Notes: generated by a model from the letters alone, not told the origin. DNA of 64,000 bases from Mesorhizobium qingshengii (GCF_027563465.1 NZ_JAPFQA010000007.1:248001-312000); one strand, 5' to 3'; shown: positions 9,263 to 21,539, numbered from the stretch's first letter. Program-made: numbers and translations.

Positions 9263-10972
9263 TCACTGATAGGAAACCAGCGTTGCACCATTTTCATGGC
9301 TGAAATCTGGCTTCACGCCAAGCATGGCGGCCGTACGTCTGATGATGTTTCCCGCCATGACCCCCGCATTCGCGGCCGCGACGTCTGTCATGCCAGGCTT
9401 TTCCGGGTGCGGGGCGTCGGCAATCGTGAACACGAGGTATTGCGGATCGTCCATCGGGAAGGCGGCGACGAAGGTATTGAAATTCAAGTCCTTCGAGTAG
9501 CGGCCATTGATGACCTTCTCGGCTGTTCCGGTCTTGCCGCCAACGCGGTAGCCGGGGACTCTGGCGTTTCTGGCCGAGCCCTTCTCGGCGTTGAGCGAAT
9601 AGAGGTAACGCATGCCTTCGACCGTCTTTTCGCCGACCACTTTCTTGGCCACCGCCATCGCATCCTGCTCGCTGCGGACCAGGAATGTCGGCTCGATCAG
9701 GTAGCCGCCATTCATCAGCGCCGCACAGCCGACGGCCGCCTGCAGCGGCGTCGTCGACACGCCATGGCCAAAGGCGATGGTGAACGAATTGACCTGCTTC
9801 CAGATTTTCGGTTCAGTCGGGCGGGCGACTTCCGGCAGTTCGGTCTGCATCCTGTCCAAAATTCCAAGGCGATGCAGGAATTCGCGGTGTCCCTCGATGC
9901 CGACCAGCTCGGCCTCCCTGGCCGACCCGATATTGGACGAATAGAGGAACACCTCCGGCAACGACAGCACACGGTTCTTGCCGTGGAAATCGTGAATGGC
10001 CTGATGACCGACCCGGATTGGATGCGAGGCGTCGAAGCGGCTCGCCATCGTCGCCTTGCCGGAATCGAGCGCCATGGCCGAGGTGAAGCTCTTGAAGGTC
10101 GAGCCCATCTCATAGAGGCCCGCCGACATCCGATTCAGCCGGTCCTTTTCCTGTGCATTGTAAGGATTGTTCGGATCGAAATCCGGCACCGAGGCCATGG
10201 CCACCACTTCGCCGGTCTTGACGTTGAGCACAACGGCGCCAGCGCCGATGGCGCGATAGCGCTCGAGGCCGGCGGCGATCTCGTCGCGCACGACATGCTG
10301 GACGCGCAGATCGATCGAAAGCTTGACCGGTTTCAGGTCCTTGGCCACTGCCAGACCCGATGCCTGCAGATCGCTCAAGCCTTGCTCGTCGACATACTTC
10401 TCCATGCCGGAGATGCCCTGGTTGTCGATGTTGGTGAGGCCGACAATGTAGGACGAGGTCTCGCCACTGGGATAGAACCGGCGCTTCTCGGTGCGGAAGC
10501 CGAAGCCGGGAATGCCGAGCTGCATGATGTCGGCCTGCTGCTTGGGCGTCAGCTGCCGCTGCAGCCAGACGAAGCCGGCGCCGCTCTTCAGCTTGTGGTA
10601 GGTCTGCTCGTAATCGATCTCGGGCAGCACCGTCGACAGCTTCTCGATCGCCTCGTCGGCATCGACGATGCGGCGCGGCTCGGCGAACAGCGACGCCGTC
10701 TTGATGTCGGTCGCCAGCACCTCACCGTTGCGATCGACAATATCGGGCCGCGAGGCGGTCACCCGGCTCTGCGGGCCGCCCGACAGGTCGGGGGTCTGGA
10801 AGCCGAGATAGACCAGCCGCCCGGAAATGACCGAGAAGATGCCGAAGAACACCGCCATCGTCATCGCGATGCGTGCCTTGCCTTTGCCGCCGGTCGCCTT
10901 GCGGGCGCCCTCGACGACGATCGATCCGTCCTCACCCGTCCTGGTGCGACGCTTCAGCAGTTTCCCGATCAT
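9263..10972 (-). CDS. ftsI: Septal peptidoglycan D,D-transpeptidase FtsI (PBP3)
   Basis: FtsI cross-links septal peptidoglycan and is the partner of FtsW. The 569-residue protein has a basic cytoplasmic tail, one transmembrane segment near residues 36-56, a PBP dimerisation domain, and a transpeptidase domain with STFK (active-site serine near residue 289), SSN (near 344) and KTGTAEK (near 481). All three catalytic motifs are intact. It overlaps ftsL by 4 bp, the usual ftsL-ftsI arrangement. Confidence 0.96.
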   Translation of the reverse strand: MIGKLLKRRTRTGEDGSIVVEGARKATGGKGKARIAMTMAVFFGIFSVISGRLVYLGFQTPDLSGGPQSRVTASRPDIVDRNGEVLATDIKTASLFAEPRRIVDADEAIEKLSTVLPEIDYEQTYHKLKSGAGFVWLQRQLTPKQQADIMQLGIPGFGFRTEKRRFYPSGETSSYIVGLTNIDNQGISGMEKYVDEQGLSDLQASGLAVAKDLKPVKLSIDLRVQHVVRDEIAAGLERYRAIGAGAVVLNVKTGEVVAMASVPDFDPNNPYNAQEKDRLNRMSAGLYEMGSTFKSFTSAMALDSGKATMASRFDASHPIRVGHQAIHDFHGKNRVLSLPEVFLYSSNIGSAREAELVGIEGHREFLHRLGILDRMQTELPEVARPTEPKIWKQVNSFTIAFGHGVSTTPLQAAVGCAALMNGGYLIEPTFLVRSEQDAMAVAKKVVGEKTVEGMRYLYSLNAEKGSARNARVPGYRVGGKTGTAEKVINGRYSKDLNFNTFVAAFPMDDPQYLVFTIADAPHPEKPGMTDVAAANAGVMAGNIIRRTAAMLGVKPDFSHENGATLVSYQ

Positions 10973-11361
10973 TGCGCGATGCCTCCGGTCACGACGGGAT
11001 CCTTGCCCAAAGGCGCCTTGTCGGAATTGCCAGCGGTGGTGTCCTGGCGTCCTTTCAGGATGTCCTGGATGTCCAGGGCTTTGGCCGGCAAGTCGCTCAA
11101 GCCCACGATCTGGCGGGCGCTGACCGGCTCGAGTGCGAGTTGCGCCTTGTAGAGTTCGGCCAGCTTCTGCAGCCGCGACGGCTGCGTGAGCAGGCTCCAG
11201 TCGGCCTTGAGCAGGTCGATCGTGTCCTCCTCATAGCGTATCTGGGCATGGATCTTCTGCACCGCCGCCAGTTGGTCCTCGGCCTCGCGCTTGGCCTTGT
11301 AGGTCAGGGCCGCCGCCGAAACCATGACGGCGATCAGGACAATGTCGCTGGTACGGAACAC
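10969..11361 (-). CDS. ftsL: Cell division protein FtsL-like
   Basis: This 130-residue bitopic protein has one N-terminal transmembrane segment (about residues 6-20, IVLIAVMVSAAALTY), then a charged helix suited to coiled coil formation, and a low-complexity tail. FtsL pairs with FtsB and FtsQ to activate FtsWI. Sequence conservation in this family is poor, so the call rests on topology, size and its slot between rsmH (4-bp gap) and ftsI (ATGA overlap). Confidence 0.85.
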   Translation of the reverse strand: MFRTSDIVLIAVMVSAAALTYKAKREAEDQLAAVQKIHAQIRYEEDTIDLLKADWSLLTQPSRLQKLAELYKAQLALEPVSARQIVGLSDLPAKALDIQDILKGRQDTTAGNSDKAPLGKDPVVTGGIAQ

Positions 11362-11365
11362 GTGC

Positions 11366-12397
11366 TCACCTCTCTCCCGGCCGGTCTGTACCGGGAAGTT
11401 TTGGGCCAGGAAGCTTTGGAAGGCCGAAGATCGAAAAGTCGCTGCTGCGCGCCGGCGCCTCGGTGCGGATCGCCGCGCGCAGCCTGGCCGAACGGGCGCG
11501 CGGATTGGCCGCGACCTCGGCGTCGCCGGCAGTCACGCCGCCACCCGCCTTGCGGAAGGTCGCGGTGCGCGCATGAGCCTCGGGCAGGTGACGCGAGCCG
11601 GTCGCGACGTCGGCCCGGTCGGCGATGAAGCGCTTGACGATCCGGTCTTCCAGCGAATGGAACGTTACTACGGCGAGCCGCCCGCCCGGCTTCAGCGCGC
11701 GTTCGGCCGCGAACAAGGCCTTGGCCAGTTCGCCGAGCTCGTCATTGACGAAGATGCGCAGCGCCTGGAAGACGCGCGTGGCCGGATGGATCTTGTCCTT
11801 CGGTGCGCGGCCGACATGCGTCTCGATCGCATCGGCGAGTTCCAGCGTGCGCTCGAACGGACGCTTTTCACGGCGCGCCTCGATCATGCGGGCAATGCGC
11901 CCGGCATGACGCTCCTCGCCGAGGAAGCCGAAGATGCGGGCAAGGTCGCCCGGCTTGAAGCTGTTGACGACATCGGCGGCGCTGAGACCCGCTTGCGCCA
12001 TGCGCATGTCGAGTGGTCCATCGGCGCGGAACGAAAAGCCGCGCTCGGCCTGATCGAGCTGCATCGAGGACACACCGATGTCGAGCACGACGCCGTCGGC
12101 GCTCTCGACATGCTCGTCCAGCGTCGAGAACGGCGCCTGCACCAGCCTCAGCCTGCCGCCCGATTGCGCCTCGAGATCGCGCCCGGCGGCGATGGCGTCA
12201 GGGTCGCGGTCGATGGCCACCACGGAGGCCCCGGTGGCCAGGATAGCCCTGGTGTAGCCGCCGGCGCCGAATGTGCCGTCGACGATGATGTCGCCCGCCG
12301 CCGGCGCCAGTGCCTCGAGCACTTCGCCAAGGAGGACCGGAATGTGGCGGGCCGATCCGCCAACGGCGTGAAGGTCATCGCCGTGGCCCACCGTCAT
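11366..12397 (-). CDS. rsmH: 16S rRNA (cytosine1402-N4)-methyltransferase RsmH (MraW)
   Basis: RsmH methylates C1402 of 16S rRNA using SAM. From the ATG that overlaps the mraZ stop (ATGA) the protein is 343 residues and begins MTVGHGDDLHAVGGSARHIP. It has HIPVLLGEVLEAL, the SAM-binding segment VDGTFGAGGYT, FSFRADGPLDMRM, and VVTFHSLEDRIVK near the C-terminus, all typical. The frame is open for 217 codons further upstream, but that stretch is the shadow of mraZ and is rejected. Confidence 0.97.
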   Translation of the reverse strand: MTVGHGDDLHAVGGSARHIPVLLGEVLEALAPAAGDIIVDGTFGAGGYTRAILATGASVVAIDRDPDAIAAGRDLEAQSGGRLRLVQAPFSTLDEHVESADGVVLDIGVSSMQLDQAERGFSFRADGPLDMRMAQAGLSAADVVNSFKPGDLARIFGFLGEERHAGRIARMIEARREKRPFERTLELADAIETHVGRAPKDKIHPATRVFQALRIFVNDELGELAKALFAAERALKPGGRLAVVTFHSLEDRIVKRFIADRADVATGSRHLPEAHARTATFRKAGGGVTAGDAEVAANPRARSARLRAAIRTEAPARSSDFSIFGLPKLPGPKLPGTDRPGER

Positions 12398-12852
12398 TCC
12401 GGTCGCTCCCCAGGCTTCGTCCCCTGCCGAAGCTGCAAAAGCCGGGCCCGCGCCTGCGCGCCATAGGCAGCAAGCCGTCCCGGCTCCCAGATCTGAAAGA
12501 AATTGCCGCGTCCGACAAAGGCCACTTCCGCCGAAATGCCGGTGTGCTCGCGAATGAAATCGCTCATCGTGATGCGACCGTCCTGATCGAGCTTCAGGAA
12601 GGTGCCGTCGCCATGGCAAAAGAACGACATGTCGTCCGCCGTCTGCAAGAAGGGATCCTCGAGCGCGATACGCTGCTCGTAGCGGTCGAGCAGGTCCAGC
12701 CCCCCGACATCCATCGCCGGCAGGTCCAGGCAGCGCAGCGCGTAGAGCTCCGAATAGCCGCGCTTCTGCACGACGGCGCGGAAATGCGCCGGAACGGACA
12801 CCCGTCCCTTCGCATCGATCCTGCTCACCGTGTTTGACAGAAACCGGTCCAT
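12394..12852 (-). CDS. mraZ: Transcriptional regulator MraZ
   Basis: MraZ is a ring-forming DNA-binding protein of the SpoVT/AbrB class that represses its own division and wall operon. The 152-residue protein has MDRFLSNTVSRIDAKGRVSV at the N-terminus and a second MraZ repeat (FLKLDQDGRITM), with normal length. A GTG one codon upstream is also possible. The Shine-Dalgarno is weak. It is the first gene of the cluster and overlaps rsmH by 4 bp. Repeats upstream (13038-13071) are candidate binding sites for its own product. Confidence 0.96.
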   Translation of the reverse strand: MDRFLSNTVSRIDAKGRVSVPAHFRAVVQKRGYSELYALRCLDLPAMDVGGLDLLDRYEQRIALEDPFLQTADDMSFFCHGDGTFLKLDQDGRITMSDFIREHTGISAEVAFVGRGNFFQIWEPGRLAAYGAQARARLLQLRQGTKPGERPE

Positions 12853-12899
12853 CACGCGTTACAGCCGCTTGCGCCGCCGCACCCCTCTCCATCTTGTCA

Positions 12900-12920
12900 A
12901 ACGCGCCGCCGCGGCGCGTT
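12900..12920. repeat. Hairpin in the mraZ leader
   Basis: Arms AACGCGCCG and CGGCGCGTT (9 bp, perfect) are separated by 3 bp, about 50 bp upstream of the mraZ start and within the predicted leader RNA of roughly 180 nt. There is no following T-run on the mraZ strand beyond TTTG, so it is not a clear terminator. It could be an RNA structure affecting mraZ expression. Confidence 0.55.
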
Positions 12921-13037
12921 CCCTGCCCCGTCTCAGCCTCATCCGCATGGGCAAAACCCGGCAAACGCACAGCCGCCGCGGCTGCCCGATTGGCGTACGC
13001 TTTACCCTGACGCGGAACGAAGGCTTTGATGTCGAAA

Positions 13038-13071
13038 TGGGATATCATGGGGCACTATGGGCGTCAACGGG
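13038..13071 (-). promoter_or_regulatory. Candidate mraZ promoter overlaid by MraZ-type operator repeats
   Basis: Reading the plus strand, TGGG, TGGG, TGGG and CGGG begin at 13038, 13048, 13058 and 13068, an exact 10-bp period. The known MraZ operator is a set of TGGGN repeats spaced about 5 nt apart (10-bp period). On the minus strand the same DNA has TTGACG (13067-13062), a 17-bp spacer and TATCCC (13044-13039), a sigma70-like promoter pointing at mraZ. Repeats and promoter coincide, as expected for autorepression. The repeats read TGGG on the strand opposite mraZ, which I flag as unverified for this family. Confidence 0.65.
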
Positions 13072-13262
13072 AATAGGCTTCACAAACATGCGCGCCGTGG
13101 CCAATGAGAGCAGCCTTTACGGCACGTCCCGTCTTTATGGTCCATTAAGCCTAACGAAGCGTTTAGAGCCGCCTGGCCCAACCGGACGCGGCTTGCCGCG
13201 AGCCGCGGCCGGGCATAGCGTCGCGCCACATCTCGTCGGCCGCCAACAGGGTTAGAAATTCG

Positions 13263-14378
13263 ATGTCTGAAACAGCAAGGTCACGCGCTGCGGCACTTCC
13301 TCATCTGCGTCGCGATGGGCTTGCCATAGGCGATTCCATCCCGCTGCCCCTGACCATGGCCGCCATTTTTCACGCGCCTGGCGATGCCACCGGTTTCAAC
13401 CAGTACGGCCGTTTCAGCAACCCGACCTGGGACGCGGTTGAACATATGCTGGCACACCTCGAAGACGCGCCCTGCGTCGCCTTTCCTTCGGGAATGGCGG
13501 CAATCTCGGCGGCGTTTTTTGCCGTGCTCAAAGCCGGTGACCGTATCCTGCTGCCTTCGGACGGCTATCACACGACAAGGGCGCTGGCCGACCGCTTCCT
13601 CGAGCCGCTCGGCATCGCCCACGATGTCAGGCCGACCTCGACCTTCCTCGATGGCGGCTTCGAGGGCTACCGCCTGGCGTTTGTCGAAACCCCCGCCAAT
13701 CCGGGGCTGGACATCTGCGACATAGCGGCCGTCGCCGAAGCCGCTCACAGCGCGGGCGCGCTCCTTGTTGTCGACAACACGACGATGACGCCTTTCGGCC
13801 AGCGGCCGCTCGACCATGGCGCCGATATCGTCGTTGCCGCCGACACCAAGGCGCCCAACGGCCATTCCGACGTGCTGTTCGGCCATGTCGCCAGCCGCAA
13901 TGCCGATATCATCAGCGCCGTGACCGGCTGGCGCGAAGTTTCCGGCAGCATTCCCGGGCCGTTCGAAGCCTGGCTGGTGCATCGCGGCCTCGAAACACTG
14001 GATGTGCGCTTCGACCGCATGTGCTCGTCGGCGGAAGTGATCGCACGGCGGCTGAAAGGCCACCGGGCGGTCAGCGGCCTGCGTTTTCCCGGACTGGAAA
14101 GCGATCCGTCGCACAACCTTGCCCGCGCCCAGATGGAGCGCTTCGGCTTCCTGGTCTCTTTCGAACTCGCCTCGGAGGACAAGGCCGAGGATTTCATCAA
14201 CAACTGCGACCTGATGCAGGCCGCGACATCCTTCGGCGGCGTCCACACTTCCGCCGAACGCCGCTCAAAAAGAGGCGATGCGGTACCCGCCGGTTTCGTT
14301 CGCCTGTCGGTCGGCTGCGAACCCGTGGAAGAACTCTGGAAGGCGATCGAGGCGTCGCTGGATAAAATTAGCGGCTGA
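13263..14378 (+). CDS. Cystathionine gamma-lyase-like PLP enzyme (Cys/Met metabolism family)
   Basis: This 371-residue protein belongs to the trans-sulfuration PLP family that cleaves or forms C-S bonds in cystathionine and related amino acids. It has YGRFSNPTWDAVE, FPSGMAAIS, VDNTTMTPFGQ (Asp171 for the pyridine nitrogen) and the PLP lysine K196 in ADTKAPNGHSD. The usual consensus is S-x-TK-[YF]-x-x-GH; here the Ser and the aromatic after Lys are replaced, so this is a divergent subgroup. It is divergent from the mraZ operon with about 190 bp between the start and the mraZ operator. Exact substrate is unknown. Confidence 0.85.
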   Translation: MSETARSRAAALPHLRRDGLAIGDSIPLPLTMAAIFHAPGDATGFNQYGRFSNPTWDAVEHMLAHLEDAPCVAFPSGMAAISAAFFAVLKAGDRILLPSDGYHTTRALADRFLEPLGIAHDVRPTSTFLDGGFEGYRLAFVETPANPGLDICDIAAVAEAAHSAGALLVVDNTTMTPFGQRPLDHGADIVVAADTKAPNGHSDVLFGHVASRNADIISAVTGWREVSGSIPGPFEAWLVHRGLETLDVRFDRMCSSAEVIARRLKGHRAVSGLRFPGLESDPSHNLARAQMERFGFLVSFELASEDKAEDFINNCDLMQAATSFGGVHTSAERRSKRGDAVPAGFVRLSVGCEPVEELWKAIEASLDKISG

Positions 14379-14504
14379 CCTGATCCGGAAAGGCTGGGAC
14401 GCTACAGGCCGGCAGGGACTTCGAACAAGTTGAATCAACAGCCGCGCCCGAGGGCGCAACCTGCTGATCTCAAAAGGTTTCCGTTCGATATCGTGGGAGA
14501 AAAC

Positions 14505-14902
14505 TGCCAGCTGGCCTGTAAGCCGGGTTCTGTATGGCCCCCGCCCTTGCGGGCGAGGACGTGGCGGCCATTCATCTTGGGCGCATGTTGCCATGCGCCT
14601 CACGCAACCTACCCGGACGGTGAGCCGGAAACAGCCCTCGAGGGTTTCCCCCCGCACCGCCCCTATTCGGTCTTGCTCCCGGTGGGGTTTACCGTGCCGC
14701 TCCTGTTGCCAGGCGCGCGGTGGGCTCTTACCCCACCCTTTCACCCTTGCCACGGTAAACCGTGGCGGTTTGCTTTCTGTGGCACTTTCCCTGGGGTCGC
14801 CCCCGCCGGCCATTAACCGGCACCGTGTTTCCATGGAGCCCGGACTTTCCTCACCCACAGCCTTTCGGCATTTGTGGGTGCGGCCGCCCGGCCAGCTGGC
14901 AA
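14505..14902 (-). ncRNA. rnpB: RNase P RNA, class A
   Basis: RNase P RNA is the catalytic subunit that matures tRNA 5' ends. On the minus strand the 5' P1 arm at 14891-14900 pairs with the 3' arm at 14506-14515 (both read GCCAGCTGGC). Between them are the conserved segments GAGGAAAGTCCGGGCTCC (near 14840-14860), GGGTAAGAGCCCACCGCGC, ACGGTAAACCCCACCGGGAG with the class A layout, AATAGGGG, and the 3' CAGAACCCGGCTTACAGGCC. Ends are set from P1 and may be off by a few bases. A short T-run (AGTTTTCTC) follows the 3' arm. Confidence 0.97.
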
Positions 14903-14938
14903 GGCGTATAAAGGGGTTCACGTCCGAAAACGCAAACG

Positions 14939-14963
14939 AAAAAGCCGGCCTTGCGGTCGGCTT
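14939..14963 (-). terminator. Rho-independent terminator of the lytic transglycosylase gene
   Basis: On the minus strand a 7-bp GC-rich stem (GCCGACC/GGCCGGC, one G-T pair) with loop GCAA is followed by TTTTTCG. It starts 16 bp beyond the stop codon of the gene at 14979-15686 and lies just upstream of rnpB. Confidence 0.85.
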
Positions 14964-14978
14964 CTCACCGGCGGTCGA

Positions 14979-15686
14979 CTACAGCGCCGCCATCTGCACC
15001 TTGACCTTGCTGCAATAGGCGGCCGACACCGGGTTCATCCGCGTCGCGGCATGGCCGGCATTGTATTTCAGGATCGTGCCGCAGGTGGTGCCACCGCCGA
15101 GATCCTGCGCCATGGCGAGATACTTCATTCCGTATTTGATGTTGGTATCCGGATCGAAGAGCCCCTTGGCCGAACCGTTGTAACCCATCATCCGTGCCGT
15201 TGCCGGCTTGATCTGCATCAGGCCGATCTCGCCGGCGCTGCCGACCATGTTGGGCCGGTAGTTGCTCTCGATCCTGATGACCGCATGCGCGAGCGAAACC
15301 GGTACGCCGTAGCTCGCGGCATAGCGGGCGACGATCGCCGAATACTGACCGCCGCTGGCCACCGCGGCCGTTGACGCCGCCGCGTTCCTGAGACCAATCG
15401 ATGCCGTTGTCGTCATGTCGATGGTCTTGCGGCCTCGCTTCGTCTGCCTTTTGGCGGTGGACTTCTTTGTCCAGCTTACCTTTTCCGCTTTGGCGGAAAC
15501 CCGCTTCGCGCCGTGGCTTGCCTGCGTCTTGCCGCCTCTGGCCAGCGTGGCCTTGCCGCTTTTCGCGGATACCGCGATGACCCCTTGATCAGCCCGCGGG
15601 CTGAGTGACGCGGCATTCGCGGCGCTGAAGGCAAAAGTCATTACGCCGGCAGCAAGAGCTGCCGTTACAACGGTCAATTTCTGCAT
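14979..15686 (-). CDS. Secreted lytic transglycosylase (SLT/GEWL fold)
   Basis: It probably cleaves the MurNAc-GlcNAc bond of peptidoglycan in the periplasm. From MQKLTVVTAALAAG the protein is 235 residues: a signal peptide ending near AANA, a Lys/Arg/Ser/Thr-rich basic linker to about residue 100, then a C-terminal transglycosylase domain with AVIRIESNYRPNMVGSAGE (catalytic Glu in the IES motif), GLMQIKPATARMMG and LKYNAGH. The 15 codons upstream of the chosen ATG lack signal-peptide character and are excluded. It is monocistronic with its own terminator. Confidence 0.9.
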   Translation of the reverse strand: MQKLTVVTAALAAGVMTFAFSAANAASLSPRADQGVIAVSAKSGKATLARGGKTQASHGAKRVSAKAEKVSWTKKSTAKRQTKRGRKTIDMTTTASIGLRNAAASTAAVASGGQYSAIVARYAASYGVPVSLAHAVIRIESNYRPNMVGSAGEIGLMQIKPATARMMGYNGSAKGLFDPDTNIKYGMKYLAMAQDLGGGTTCGTILKYNAGHAATRMNPVSAAYCSKVKVQMAAL

Positions 15687-15896
15687 GTGATCCTGTTCTG
15701 TCTGAACCGCGCGAAGACATTCACGCAGCAACGCTCAATTAATATCGGAACATCCGGGGGGCTGGGGGTCCGATATCTGCACGTCAGCCGTTTGACGCTC
15801 GAATTGGTGCCAAACAAGGCCAGGCAAGTCACTTTGCGTGACACATTGTAATTTAAGGACCTGGAAAGAATTACTTCGCCGTGACCTTCCTCTGGG

Positions 15897-16652
15897 TCAG
15901 AGTCTCACGGAAGCAAGCAGCCTCTGCAGCGTCCGCAGTGTCGAGCCATCGGCAACGCCATCCACTTTGCGCGGCCGGAAATGCCGCTGAAACGCCTCGA
16001 CGACGATCTCCGTCCGCCGGTCGAAAACGCCCGATATCTCGACACCATAACCATAGAGCGCCAGCATCGACTGCAGCGCCTCGACCTCGGCGCCCGCGGC
16101 GCCGGCCTTGAGCGCGGCCCCTCGCCTGACCGGGGCCGCCGGCACGAGATGGCCGACACCGGCTTCGAACAGGGCTTTCCACGGAAATTTCTCGCCCGGA
16201 TCGATCTTGCGCCCCGGCGCCACATCGGAATGCGCAAGCACCCGCTCGGCGGCGATCGAATGCCGCCAGGCGATTCCCTTGCACAGGCCGATCACGGCGT
16301 CGACCTGCCGCCTGGGAAAGCCGGAATAGCCGAGCGAATGTCCCGGATTGACGATCTCGATGCCTACCGAACAGGAATTGATGTCGGTGCGTCCGAACCA
16401 CGAACTCTTGCCGGCGTGCCAGGCGCGGTCGCTTTCCCTGACCATCTGCACGATGTGGCCATTCTCATGGACGAGATAATGCGACGAGACCTCGCTGGCC
16501 GGATCGCACAGCCATGCTTCCGCTCCAGCGCCTGTCGCCATGCCGGTATAGTGCAGCACGATCATGTCAGGCTTGAGCGTGTCGCGCCGCGGACCGAAAT
16601 TCGGCGATACCCTGACCTCGGCGCTGGGCTCGTCGGGCAGGAAGCCGCTCAT
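15897..16652 (-). CDS. N-acetylmuramoyl-L-alanine amidase, AmpD type, with PG-binding domain
   Basis: The enzyme cuts the MurNAc-L-Ala amide bond, probably in anhydro-muropeptide recycling or wall remodelling. In 251 residues it has an Amidase_2 domain with likely Zn ligands H34 (IVLHYTG) and the His/Asp pair in LAHSDVAPGRKIDPGEKF, plus SSHYLVHENG and a C-terminal PG_binding_1 domain (AEVEALQSMLALYGYGVEIS) near residues 180-245. No signal peptide is visible, which favours a cytoplasmic AmpD role. Its start overlaps the upstream TerB/DnaJ gene as ATGA. Confidence 0.92.
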   Translation of the reverse strand: MSGFLPDEPSAEVRVSPNFGPRRDTLKPDMIVLHYTGMATGAGAEAWLCDPASEVSSHYLVHENGHIVQMVRESDRAWHAGKSSWFGRTDINSCSVGIEIVNPGHSLGYSGFPRRQVDAVIGLCKGIAWRHSIAAERVLAHSDVAPGRKIDPGEKFPWKALFEAGVGHLVPAAPVRRGAALKAGAAGAEVEALQSMLALYGYGVEISGVFDRRTEIVVEAFQRHFRPRKVDGVADGSTLRTLQRLLASVRL

Positions 16653-17380
16653 GCGTGCCGCAGGCCCCGCTCGATCATCTCATAGGCCGCATTGATCGCA
16701 GCGACCCTGGTCGTTGCGATCTTGATGAACTCCTGCGGCAGGCCGCGCGCGATCAGCCTGTCGGGATGGTTGTCGGACACCAGCTTGCGATACCGCTTCC
16801 TGACTTCCTCGAACGGCTTGCCGCGCTCGATGCCGAGCACAATATAGGGATCCCCGGCGCCGAGATTGACGTGCCGCGCCATGATGCTTTCGTAATGCGC
16901 CTCGTCGATGCGGAAAATCTCGGCAATACGGTGCAGGAAAACGCCTTCGCGCTCATGCACCAGCCCGTCGGCCTTGGCGATGTGGAACAGGCCGTCGAGT
17001 ATGTCCTCCAGCATCACGCAGTTCGAATGGCCAGAGCCGCAAAGCTGCGCCATCCGCTCGGCATAGGTCTCGAAACCGGCCACGTCGCGCTGGGCGAGAT
17101 CGAACAGCCGCGCCACGTTGCGCGCTTCCTTCGGCGGCACTTCGAATATTTCCTGGAAGGCACGCACCTCATCCTGGGTCACGATGCCGTCGGCCTTGGC
17201 CATCTTGGCCGAGAGCGCGATCATTGCCACCGAGAAGGCGACGCGGCGGCGCAGGTCGGCATCGCCGGAGAAAACCGTGCGCACGGCCTCGACGACGTCG
17301 GCGACGCCCGACGTGGCTGAAGACGAAACCCGCGTGATGAAGTCGCCGAGGCGATCCCAAATCGACATGGCCCGCTTCAT
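16649..17380 (-). CDS. TerB-like/DnaJ-domain protein, DjlA-like
   Basis: The 243-residue protein combines an N-terminal TerB-like all-helical domain (about residues 40-165) with a C-terminal J domain (about 175-240) containing the HPD motif in SDNHPDRLIARG, which stimulates DnaK ATPase. E. coli DjlA has the same domain order but a membrane anchor; none is obvious here. A second ATG four codons in (MSIWDRLGDF) is an equally good start. It is coupled to the amidase gene by a 4-bp overlap. Confidence 0.88.
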   Translation of the reverse strand: MKRAMSIWDRLGDFITRVSSSATSGVADVVEAVRTVFSGDADLRRRVAFSVAMIALSAKMAKADGIVTQDEVRAFQEIFEVPPKEARNVARLFDLAQRDVAGFETYAERMAQLCGSGHSNCVMLEDILDGLFHIAKADGLVHEREGVFLHRIAEIFRIDEAHYESIMARHVNLGAGDPYIVLGIERGKPFEEVRKRYRKLVSDNHPDRLIARGLPQEFIKIATTRVAAINAAYEMIERGLRHA

Positions 17381-17446
17381 AGAGCCAACCGGTCCCCGCT
17401 ATCAAGCCAATAACGGCCGGTGTCGGGGTTGTGAAGGACTGGCAAG

Positions 17447-17473
17447 AAAGGGCCGGCGCGAGGCCGGCCTTTT
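17447..17473. terminator. Bidirectional-looking hairpin terminator
   Basis: A 7-bp GC stem (GGCCGGC/GCCGGCC) with a 5-nt loop is flanked by AAAG on the left and TTTTC on the right. It sits 28 bp past the stop of the minus-strand lipoprotein gene (17501-17713), for which the trailing sequence is CTTTCTTG. Confidence 0.65.
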
Positions 17474-17500
17474 CTCCCAAGACACACTTACCGATACAAA

Positions 17501-17713
17501 CTACTGCGCGGGGGCAGGAGCAGGCGTTGCCGGAGCCGGCTCGGCTGGCTTGGTGGAATTATCGGCCGGAGCAGCGGGCTTCATCGGCTGTTCGGCGGCC
17601 GGCGGGTTGGTGCTCTGGGTGGTGGTGTTGTCGGTGCCCTTGCCGCTGTCGCTGCAGGCCGCGACGCCAAGCAAGGCAACAGCCGAAACTGAAGCAAGAA
17701 TAAGTTTCTTCAT
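17501..17713 (-). CDS. Small lipoprotein, Pro/Ala-rich
   Basis: A 70-residue protein with a lipoprotein signal peptide: basic MKK, hydrophobic LILASVSAVALLG, and the lipobox GVAAC with the modified Cys near residue 20. The mature part is low-complexity, rich in Pro, Ala, Thr, Asn and Lys. I do not recognise a functional family. It has an AGGAGAGA Shine-Dalgarno (17724-17731 on the minus strand) and its own terminator. Location in the outer or inner membrane cannot be told from the sequence. Confidence 0.8.
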   Translation of the reverse strand: MKKLILASVSAVALLGVAACSDSGKGTDNTTTQSTNPPAAEQPMKPAAPADNSTKPAEPAPATPAPAPAQ

Positions 17714-17891
17714 GATATCTCTCCTCTAGTAACACCCCCGTTGCCGGCGGGCGGTCGAAGAGAAAATGCATCAGACGGATATGGGTTTCGTAACGTTGCG
17801 TGTCCGCATGTAACATCATGCGCATGGCCGTTGCAGGTCAAGCCATTGCGAACTAACAGATTGCATCGACAAGAATGCCGGAGCATGCCGC

Positions 17892-21524
<3,633 letters not shown>

Positions 21525-21539
21525 ACTGACGTCAACAGG

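Noticed and set aside
12398..13048. N-terminal extension of rsmH through mraZ
   Set aside because: It is the shadow of mraZ in another frame; the ATGA overlap start gives the normal RsmH length and N-terminus.
13140..13175. CtrA-like TTAA half-sites upstream of mraZ
   Set aside because: Only one good half-site (CATTAAG); the second does not match TTAA at the required spacing.
14265..14921. Open frames across the rnpB region on both strands (also 14430-14816 plus)
   Set aside because: The DNA is RNase P RNA with pairing P1 arms and conserved core; the frames have no protein features.
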